From Lumbricus rubellus (Eukaryota; Annelida; Clitellata; Crassiclitellata; Lumbricidae), in contig OX243815.1 of the NCBI GenBank assembly GCA_945859605.1, positions 26,843,301 through 26,907,300 of the forward strand: 64,000 nucleotides of DNA, in the 5' to 3' direction. This document shows, one piece after another, positions 54,279 through 62,437 of this stretch. The notes under the pieces are model-generated. The model was not told the DNA's origin. It saw only the letters and a program-made list of their open reading frames with translations, and ran no database searches. Position numbers and translations under genes: made by a program. Each line of letters begins with the position of its first letter. Position 1 is the first letter of the stretch.

Positions 54279-54771
54279 GCGGTGGTCTAGTGGTTGCTAA
54301 CTCAATTTTAGATAAAGCCAACTGTAAAAGTTGATGATTGTGTGGTTTTTGGTGTGAAAATTGCAAATCATGGACCGGAATTGATAGATGGTTGAAATGT
54401 TTTTGCTGAAAAAAGCTACAAAGAAAACTCTATGATGCCATGACATTGTTTTAAGTAGGCAGCTAATAATAAGTGGAAAAGTCTGCAATGTGATAGATTT
54501 TAAATTCTACTAGGAGATCAATGCAGTTAGGCCTATGACACTTTAATTTATCTGTCTCAATCGTGCAGCTGCAGCATTCATGTTTTTTTTCTCTGAGTGG
54601 GTTGTATTACATGCATTGCTGGGCCTAATAGCAAGTGCCGTAGATTAGTTTTGTGATCTTGATTGCAAGAACGAAAAGAAAAGATATACCAGCCTTACAG
54701 GGTCTAACAGGGCCCATGCGGGGCCCTTGCACACGGGCCCACAAAAAGCTAGTTGCGCCACTGCAACGTCG

Positions 54772-55220
54772 TGTTGATTTCAAGTCAGATCAGTCACAAT
54801 TTCGGTTGCTTGTTCAATCGACTGTTTATAATACACGCTTGCAGAACCTTAGACGTTTTAGTTCTATGTAGTATGAAACATTTATTATTACGGACAATAT
54901 CAATGTTTTGTTTGAACGGACTGGTCTCTGGCTGGCTGAGTGAGATGTTTTAATTTCTAGGAACTTGTTTGCCCAAATTAAGGCATGGCATCAAGACGTA
55001 AATCGGCCGTTTAGAAGTTTGCCATGTGGTTGTTCAAATTCGCTGTATATGCCCCAAACTGAGCTTTCTTCCTACACATCTTGAGAAAAATTATAATGCA
55101 CAAGGAATCCTTCCAAACTAGGCCAGCTTTAAGCACAAAAACGGCTAAATGCCTAATTATCAGCATCAGCAGATCGACTTTGATATCAGACACTGAACCA
55201 AAAAATGTCCTAATGCATGC
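54772..55220. other. non-coding, no recognised feature
   Basis: No gene is recognised. Confidence 0.35.
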
Positions 55221-55240
55221 GGCCGTGGCGGTGGCGGTGG

Positions 55241-55279
<39 letters not shown>

Positions 55280-55299
55280 TGGCGGTGGCGGCGGCGATG

Positions 55300-55333
<34 letters not shown>

Positions 55334-55503
55334 TGGCGGTGGCGGCGGCGATGGTGGCGGCGGCGGTGGTGGCGGTGGTGGCGGTGGTGGTGGCGGTGGT
55401 GGCGGCGATGGTGGCGGCGGCGGTGGCGGCGGCGGTGGCGGCCGTGGCGACGGCGGTGGTGGCGGCGATGGTGGCTGCTGCGGCCGTGGCGGTGGCGGTG
55501 GCG
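55221..55503. repeat. GGC/GGT trinucleotide array, about 280 bp
   Basis: A GGCGGT/GGCGGC array in which one strand is almost free of A and C apart from the regular C. Longer units containing GGCGGCGATGG recur at about 55290, 55345, 55403 and 55461, so there is a period near 57 bp on top of the 3-bp one. All frames are homopolymer-like (Pro, Ala, Arg/Trp) and are not genes. Strong G-quadruplex potential. Confidence 0.95.
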
Positions 55504-55956
55504 TAAAGCTCGACGACCGGACGAGACCCATTGACCGACCGCCTCTTTGGATGACCGTTAAACCCCCACGGTGTAATAAACATCGCTTCAGGACCACCCC
55601 AACCATTGAACCATTGCACTGCAGCAACATGCGCAGCTGCGCAGTAAACATAGGACGGATTGCGATCGTGGGGGTTGAATCAGCAATTTGGAATTCTTTG
55701 CCCACAAGTAGGCTTCAGTCACCCGCTCCCAAAGGCCTAAATGCCACATGACGCCAGTGATGTGAATCACGGGAAATGAGGGTACTGCCCCAAGGTTTTT
55801 ACTGCCGCTCGTCTCTCCCCAAAATGCAGAAATTCACCCCCAGAAAAATCTGTCCCCAAGAGCCGTGTAAAGAGTTCCGCCTCGGCCTGGTTGAACTAGA
55901 TAAACAGATAAATCAATTTACCCTGACATACAGGAGCATGTCAACCGGACTACTCC
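55504..55956. other. non-coding, no recognised feature
   Basis: No gene is recognised. This is the GC-richer spacer between two large arrays. Confidence 0.35.
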
Positions 55957-57474
55957 ATTCATTCATTCATTCGTTCAAACATTCCTTCATTCATTCATCC
56001 ATTCCTTCCTTCCTTCCTTCCTTCATTCATTAATTCATTCGTTCATCCATTCATTCTTTCGTGAATTCCTTCATTCATCCATCCGTCCACCCATTCGTTC
56101 GTTCTTTCATTCATTCGTTCGTTCATTCATTCACTCATTCATTCATTCATCCATTCCTTCATTCATTCACCCATTCTTCAATCGTCCATCATTCATTCTT
56201 TCGTGAATTCCTTCATTCATCCATCCGTCCGTCCACCCATTCGTTTATTCATTCATTCATTCGTTCGTTCATTCATTCACTCATTCATTCATTCGCTCAT
56301 CCATTCATTCATCCATCCGTCCACCCATTCGTTCGTTCTTTCATTCATTCGTTCGTTCATTCATTCACTCATTCATTCGCTCATCCATTCTTTCATTCAT
56401 TCATCCATTCTTCAATCGTCCATCCATTCATTCTTTCGTGAATTCCTTCATTCATTCATCCATCCGTCCACCCATTCGTTCTTTCATTCATTCGTTCGTT
56501 CATTCACTCATTCATTCATCCATTCATTCATTCATTCATTCGTTCATCCATTCATTCTTTCGTGAATTCCTTCATTCATCCATCCGTCCACCCATTCGTT
56601 CGTTCTTTCATTCATTCGTTCGTTCACTCATTCACTCATTCATTCATTCATCTATTCCTTCATTCATTCATCCATTCTTCAATCGTCCATCATTCATTCT
56701 TTCGTGAATTCCTTCATTCATCCATCCGTCCGTCCACCCATTCGTTCATTCATTCATTCGTTCGTTCATTCATTCACTCATTCATTCATTCGCTCATCCA
56801 TTCCTTCATTCATTCATCCATTCTTCATTCGTCCATCCATTCATTCTTTCGTGAATTCCTTCATTCATTCATCCATCCATCCGTCCACCCATTCGTTCTT
56901 TCATTCATTCGTTCGTCCATCCATTCATTCACTCATTCATTCATTCATCCATTCCTTCATTCATTCATTCACTCATTCATTCATTCGCTCATCCATTACT
57001 TCATTCATTCATCCATTCCTTCATTCATTCATCCATTCCTTCATTCATTCACTCATTCATTCATTCGCTCATCCATTCATTCTTTCGTTCATTCATTCAC
57101 TCATTCATTCATTCATCCATTCCTTCATTCATTCATCCATTCCTTCATTCATTCACTCATTCATTCGTTCGTTCTTTCATTCATTCGTTCGTTCATTCAT
57201 TCACTCATTCATTCATTCATCCATTCCTTCATTCATTCATCCATTCTTCATTCGTCCATCCATTCATTCTTTCGTGAATTCCTTCATTCATCCATCCATC
57301 CGTCCACCCATTCGTTCTTTCATTCATTCGTTCGTTCATTCATTCACTCATTCATTCATTCGTCCATCCATTCTTTCTTTCGTGAATTCCTTCATTCATC
57401 CATTCATCCACCCCTCCATCCATCCGTTCCCCATTCGTTATTTCGTTCGTTTGTTCGTTCGTTCATTCATTTAC
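55957..57474. repeat. CATT satellite with higher-order structure, 1.5 kb
   Basis: A (CATT)n array with ordered CATC, CGTT, CCTT and CACT variants. The landmark TTCTTTCGTGAATTCCTTCA occurs eight times; its GTGAATTCC starts at 56061, 56203, 56438, 56562, 56704, 56851, 57274 and 57382. Spacings of 142, 235, 124, 142, 147, 423 and 108 bp fit a larger unit of about 140 bp, sometimes missing or partial. After each landmark comes a similar series of CATCCATCCGTCCACCCATT. Frames of up to 306 codons run through it because 4-bp repeats lack stops; they are not genes. Confidence 0.95.
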
Positions 57475-58571
57475 TTGCATAGCAACCTTCGAGATAACTA
57501 ATTACAAATGGGCCTATAGGTCACTTGTGGAAAAACTTTAGTGTAGGAAAGAGTGTTAAGAGCAATGCAAAAAATAACGCACGAATAGAATCGTAATATA
57601 TTAATGCAAACTACGATATTATATAGTCTATCTATATAATCATTATAGTCAATCGGTCCATGCATTGTAATAATTGTTACTTAATTATGTCCTACCTTAT
57701 TCATTACAATTTATGTAGTCTGCCTGTCGCTCTGGATACCGAGGAGGTTCAATTCTCTTGTAACAAGCTGTCTTCATGTAGATCCACGCATCAGCTGATC
57801 TGCAGTATGAATACACAATGAGCTATATCTAATATGATCTCATGTTGGAACAATTCCACGTACGTAGGCCTACGTTATTACACGAGTAAAACTGTAAAAG
57901 CATGTAGAGTTATCTTGGTGAGGAGGGTGTCTTTTCTCTCCGACCAATTAAACTTGGCCGCGTTTTACTTCGCTCTTCCGTGTTGTTTTAAGTGACCAGG
58001 TTGTCTGGTCGGCTTGTACGTCCATGCACAATAATTGCACATTCCATCACGGGGACTTCACTAGGGTTGGTCCGTCCTTTTGGTTACACTACCTGCCACA
58101 GCCTTGCACGGGCACTCATACAGTGTAGTCTCTCTGGTTCTTTCGTAAACGCTTGAAAGCATTCTATTCGATGATCGTGGTTTCCCGTTATCATACAGAG
58201 CGCATCGACTAGCGTAAAAATGGCGCTATATAAATTTAAAATTGCCATAGCAATTTCAATAACAATATCACACAGCTCTTAAAGTGTAGAAAAATAAACT
58301 CCTGGACGCCCTTTATCTTTCCAGTATGTACTGGTCTATTAAGTGGCAGGACGGCGCTCACATTTTAAAATAAGTGCATAGACGCCGTCCATAAGCGTCC
58401 AGCCACATGTTAGGCCCTGGTATCACATTGTTGTTCGACAATTGCTTACTGCATGTCCACATCCATTTAATTACTACGTAGGCCTATATTCAACAGAAAG
58501 GCAGCGGTAGCAGGGTTATGCTAAGCGCATGTATACAGGGCCGATCGGACAGCAACGCAGGGACCTTGATG
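57475..58571. other. non-coding, no gene recognised
   Basis: No gene is supported. ATGGCGCTATATAAAT (58220-58235) looks like the 3' end of the SINE family or of its partner LINE. GGACGCC/GGCGTCC-like short inverted pieces lie near 58308-58400. Confidence 0.4.
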
Positions 58572-58579
58572 CATATAGG

Positions 58580-58921
58580 CAGGGCCGGATTAAGGAATGT
58601 CGGGGCCCTGTTCGGGAATTTTTGTGGGGGCCCTGTGCGGAAATTTTGTTGCGGAAAATTTGTCAAAGTTTTCGGGAAAAAAAGTTGATGACCTTTTTTG
58701 TTTTTAGTCATTCGCCGAAATTTTTGGGAAAATCATACCATTTCATCCACCAAAAAAGTTGATGACCTTTTTTTTAGTCATCTGCCGAAATTTTTGGGAA
58801 AAATAGTCGTGTGGCCGAAATTTGTTTTAAAAAAATTCTTTTTTCAAATTTGTGGGGGCCCCCTAAAGTGTGGGGGCCCCTGTTCCGCCGAACATGTTGA
58901 ACATGCCTTAATCCGGCCCTG
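58580..58921. mobile_element. hAT-like MITE (CAGGGCCGGATTAAGG), 342 bp, perfect
   Basis: The 16-bp ends CAGGGCCGGATTAAGG and CCTTAATCCGGCCCTG are perfect inverted repeats. The flanks are the perfect 8-mer CATATAGG (58572-58579 and 58922-58929). Inside, TTGATGACCTTTTTT occurs twice (about 58684 and 58758) and GGGGGCCCC blocks lie near both ends. It is the cleanest MITE in the window and presumably the youngest. Confidence 0.97.
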
Positions 58922-58929
58922 CATATAGG

Positions 58930-59307
58930 GTATAGGCCCTATTAATTTAGTCCTATTGGCCTATTGCACGTTGTTATCGCCGACAGCGAATCTAAACCCA
59001 TAAAGAATCCGACCATTGGTAAATACCACGTCAAGTTTCACTTTCACTTTTCGGCTTATAACGTACCTGAATTTAGAAATTTAGGTCTGAGTTATTCGTT
59101 GCAAAACTTCAGTTTGTTAACACCTACTCTAAACATGTGAGACTGGTTTACGATTGGACGGATATCTGTTGAGTTTCACGTTACCGATACTATTACGGTA
59201 AGCAATTGTGCCGTGGTTCACTCGCATTTTTCTCAACGCGATGGCCTGCTGTTCGGATATCGTGCAGTAGGCCTATAGCAGCCATTTCTGTGTAGCCTAC
59301 ATGGGCC
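58930..59307. other. non-coding, no recognised feature
   Basis: No gene is recognised. Several ATAGGCCTA-type octamers are present. Confidence 0.35.
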
Positions 59308-59479
59308 TTTATATCGCACGCCTAGATCTGCGAACTCACGTAGGCCTACAAAGTAAATGTTTGTTCCTGCTTAACGGCACTGTGTCATTATTACTGTCAT
59401 AACAAAAATCATTAGTGTCGCCCTCCTCCTTTATCCAGGCTTGGGACTGGCACTGGCAGAGTGCGACCAGTGGCTGAGT
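59308..59479 (+). repeat. Dispersed repeat R, plus orientation, longest copy
   Basis: It begins TTTATATCGCACGCCTAGAT and has CAAAGTAAATGTTTGTTCCT, then ACGGCACTGTGTCAT, then CATTAGTGTCGCCCTCCTCC, then GGCTTGGGACTGGCACTGGC and GAGTGCGACCAGTGGCTGAG. It matches 51262-51437 nearly end to end (about 170 bp). No pol III boxes, poly(A) or target duplication were identified, so its class is unknown. Confidence 0.8.
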
Positions 59480-60360
59480 TGTCCATGCATATGCACAAAC
59501 CTCATATAGCGACCCTGTAATGGCCTGGACTAGCTTGCTCATTTTACAATGAATTAATCGGGTGAGACCCTTCACAACCGTGGCCTGCTTTAATGGACGC
59601 CACGCCAGTTAAGGCCCCGATGTGCGAACCGTGTTAGATCAAAGATCATGATCAGTCCACACACAGGTCGCCCCATTGAGGGGGTCAAAAATGTATGTAT
59701 GTATGTATATGAACATTTATATAGCGCCTTATAATAACCTCACGAAGGCGCTAATAATGAATGAGTCAGAGTGGGGCACCGTGACGTTACATGCCTAGTC
59801 GACCTACGCTGCTGGCATGAGTGGCATATGATAGATCAGTTTCACTTACTTGTGACTTACTAATCATTGGCGTGTATGCAATTTATCGTTTGAATCCTCA
59901 CAGTCACTTCTATATTGAACGAGCAGTCCTGATTTAGACGAACAGTCAATAGTTATTGTGCGTTGTAGAGTGTCTGCAAGCTCGCAAACAAGCAGTTTGA
60001 CTGCAGGCTTTTTTAGCATGCAGTTCTACACAAAATGTGCAGTTCTAAATGGGTTGAAAGAACCTTGGTGTTACTGTGTTAGATCGAGGTTTGAATCTCT
60101 GAAAAATAATGCGCCACCACGAGAATGCCGAGCATAGGCCTATACAATGTCATCACGGGCCAAGTCCCAACTTAGACCCAGTAACCTGCCTTAATAATAT
60201 AACACACTGTTTAAAACGTTGGTTGTTCCGAATCCTCTGTAGGCCTACGGCTACGAGAGTGCGTGCAGGTTGTTGGTTTCATCCCAATGATAGCTTATTT
60301 CAGATATATACATCTAGGGCTATTTCTTTATTTATTTATTTACCGCATTTGCTATAGTGA
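59480..60360. other. non-coding, no gene recognised
   Basis: A short TATG run lies at 59694-59707, and GAACATTTATATAGCGCC with CTCACGAAGGCGCT at 59710-59752, shared with 34788. No gene is recognised. Confidence 0.45.
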
Positions 60361-60550
60361 AGCTTCAACCTATCTGCTAAGAAGCGCTCTCGACTAATAC
60401 GTGGACACTGTATCGGAGTTTCACGCATGCAAAAGTGCACGAGCAATTATGAGTGAAGGACTTGTCAAACGTCCCTACGCGGCGACTTGAGGTGGATTCG
60501 AACCTGGAACCTGCAAGGTACCGAACCGCATTACTACACCTGCGCGCTCC
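60361..60550 (-). mobile_element. tRNA-derived SINE (main family), minus strand
   Basis: The minus strand reads GGAGCGCGCAGGTGTAGTAA (head, diverged), then GGTTCGAATCCACCTC (B box), then the family body with a small insertion (GTGCACTTTTGCATGCGTGA), ending near GAAGCT. It lies about 310 bp upstream of the YTH-like exon. Confidence 0.8.
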
Positions 60551-60866
60551 AGGCTTGCACGGTATAGGGGCATGGGACATTATATGGCGTGGCGCTTATT
60601 CAAACGGACAGCGGTGGTGAGGTACATGTATCTCTCCCGAATCCCGATCAGTTAATCGAAAGCAAGGTCATGCATGATCTGCCAAACAGTCCTAAAAATT
60701 TGCGTTCATCGCCAGCGTTACTGTGGCTTTATTAGTCAGTCGTCGGGCAAACGATGAACGATCGTGTGACTGTATCTAAGTGCTATGAAACGTTAGAAAC
60801 ATAGATCTATGTGAAGTGCATAGACCCATCTATAGGGTTTTGACTATCTTGTGGCTTTGCTTTTAG
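60551..60866 (+). other. Putative intron end / 5' flank of the YTH-like gene
   Basis: No repeat or gene is recognised until a strong 3' splice site: a pyrimidine-rich GGCTTTGCTTTTAG ending at 60866. An upstream non-coding exon is therefore likely but was not located. Confidence 0.5.
60861..60866 (+). promoter_or_regulatory. 3' splice site (acceptor)
   Basis: Pyrimidine-rich GCTTTGCTTTTAG immediately precedes AAAAATGAATC. It places the start codon four bases into the exon and implies an upstream 5' UTR exon. Confidence 0.6.
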
Positions 60867-62118
60867 AAAAATGAATCAGCCCGAGTTGTCGTCATTTAAA
60901 AAAAGGAACGCTAGTTCTACCACTGCATCCGGGGCTGATGCTGATGCTGATGATGAGAAGGGCGACGAAAATGTAACGGAAACTGCTGCTAAGAAGTGCA
61001 AGAGTGAGAATTTCAATTCAAACGATACACAATATTATTTCGCAAACACAGCTGTTCCCACTTCAGCATCAGTGCGTGATGGTTCTACAGAATTTTACAG
61101 ATCACATGTGAATCTTAGTATAGGACCAAGCGGATGCATTGGTTTGTTGGACTGCAATGCGAATAGATCTGAACCGGTTCATCGTTCTTTCCAACAAGTA
61201 GACGGTGAGAGAACAGGAGACAAACAGTTTGTTTCGCGTGACGTGCAGACCGTAAAAGAAGCAAATAATTCAGATTCAGTGTTTTTCACGGTAAGCGGTG
61301 TCTCTGTAGCTTCAAGAAACTATATCAGTACGGGAACCATCATTCGCCATTTGCCAGAGTCACATAACTGTGAAAGAACGTGCTCATCGAATTCAAACGT
61401 GAAGGAAATGGATACCGGTAGTAAAATTACCACCAATATTGCGCTATCCACTATGAACAGACCAGCGGGAGAATTCGGCAAAGAACGTAATAGCACTTCA
61501 ACTATTGCCAGAGTTACCAACGAAGTGACGAATTCAAATCAGGAATCTGACGCACAAAGGTATCACTCTTCCTTAGGTAACACTACTCCGACACGAAGTA
61601 CGACTGGAAGTAAGCTTAGTGAAGACTCCGTGGAAGGTGATTTGGTGGAAAGTTTCCGTCGTCTGCGTATTTGCGAATCGCAAGCTGTTGAGACGGGAAT
61701 TTCTCAGTACTACGTTGTAGCTTACACCTCTGAAGAAGGTATTCAGCAGTGCATCATTACGAAAAGATGGAGACCCGACAACAGGAAGTTCGTCGGCAAG
61801 ATGTGGGACTTACACTCCGGCACAGTTTACTTGTTTTTCACAGTACATGGAACTAAGCAGTTGTTTGCAGTAGCAACGCTTTCTCCCGACCAAGACCACG
61901 ATTTGCATATTGGCGTCAAGTTCTTGAGGGTAATCGATCTTCCTGAAAATCGCTACACTAACGATTCTATTGCGAATTGTAAACCAAGAGAAATTGTACC
62001 CATGAACCAGGATTTCGGAAGAACTGCGCTTGAATATTTTCTGGGATTTGAAGCAGAAGATGAGGACAAGTCAATTGTGGACGATATCAACGAATCTGTG
62101 ATAGCTCGACTTGGACAG
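60867..62118 (+). CDS. Coding exon of a divergent YTH-domain protein (YTHDF-like), cage residues mostly missing
   Basis: YTH domains bind N6-methyladenosine in RNA through a cage of three aromatic residues. Translation starts at ATG 60871, four bases after a 3' splice site (TTTTAG). The frame runs 416 codons to CAG|GTAGGAA at 62118, a good 5' splice site. Reading on without splicing would add 22 codons and stop at 62187. Residues 1-275 are low-complexity, rich in Ser/Thr/Asn, with an acidic run (about 22-33) and small basic clusters (10-12, 41-44). Residues 279-393 follow YTHDF order: YYVVAYTSEEGI, TKRW (W300, first cage Trp), GTVYLFFTVHGTKQLFAVATL (as in [21 protein letters not shown]), FLRVIDLPE, then a tail SIVDDINE like the YTHDF SIFDDF. 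The segment with the other two Trps is replaced by the shorter SPDQDHDLHIGVK with no Trp, and the Lys/Tyr of KSY is AYT. It may bind RNA without m6A or be degenerating. I am fairly sure of the fold, less of the function. Confidence 0.7.
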
Positions 62119-62431
62119 GTAGGAACATATGAAATAATCATCTCAATTAATGTTAATGCAACATATGTGAAAGCATTAGACCTATAATTATGATCAAGAA
62201 GTGGGTTAAAGCAATAATAATTATTATATAATACATGCATTGTCATGCAATCTACATGTATATAACGCAGAAGACCCGAGCTATATTTTACCTTGGTGAA
62301 AAACGGTAAAGAATGATAAAGAGCCATTAAAATGGTGAATGCTTCAAGTTTTATTTCGTAACACTTATTAAATATCCGAACGAATGTCATGAACTAGCTT
62401 TCAATAATCGATACTTACTTATCGTTTTCAG
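62119..62431 (+). promoter_or_regulatory. Putative intron after the YTH-like exon
   Basis: The donor ACAG|GTAGGAA is at 62118/62119. A candidate acceptor is CTTATCGTTTTCAG, ending at 62431. Splicing these would join codon 416 (phase 0) to TGT TAG, giving one extra Cys and a stop at 62437. This is a prediction only. Other acceptors further downstream, even beyond the window, are possible. Confidence 0.4.
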
Positions 62432-62437
62432 TGTTAG

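Larger units (their letters stand above)
52515..54763 (-). mobile_element. Large non-autonomous hAT-like element, copy 2 (2249 bp), inverted
   Basis: The ends CAGTGGCGTAGCTACC and AGTTGCGCCACTG are inverted. The flanks are the perfect 8-mer CAACGTCG (52507-52514 and 54764-54771). It aligns, reverse-complemented, with 5953-7623 along nearly the whole length. Differences: copy 2 carries two LINE fragments (53305-54045) that are almost entirely gone in copy 1; it carries a SINE (54071-54278) absent from copy 1; it lacks the SINE at 6392-6678; and its GGCA tract is longer. No transposase gene is visible. Confidence 0.92.

Noticed and set aside
55166..55705. Proline-rich 179-codon frame resembling a formin-like linker
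   Set aside because: It is the antisense reading of a GGC/GGT array; adjoining residues show no domain and both strands are open.
56562..57482. 306-codon open frame rich in Ser, Phe, Ile and His
   Set aside because: It lies wholly in the CATT satellite. A 4-bp repeat without stop triplets is open in several frames; no non-repetitive residues or homology are present.
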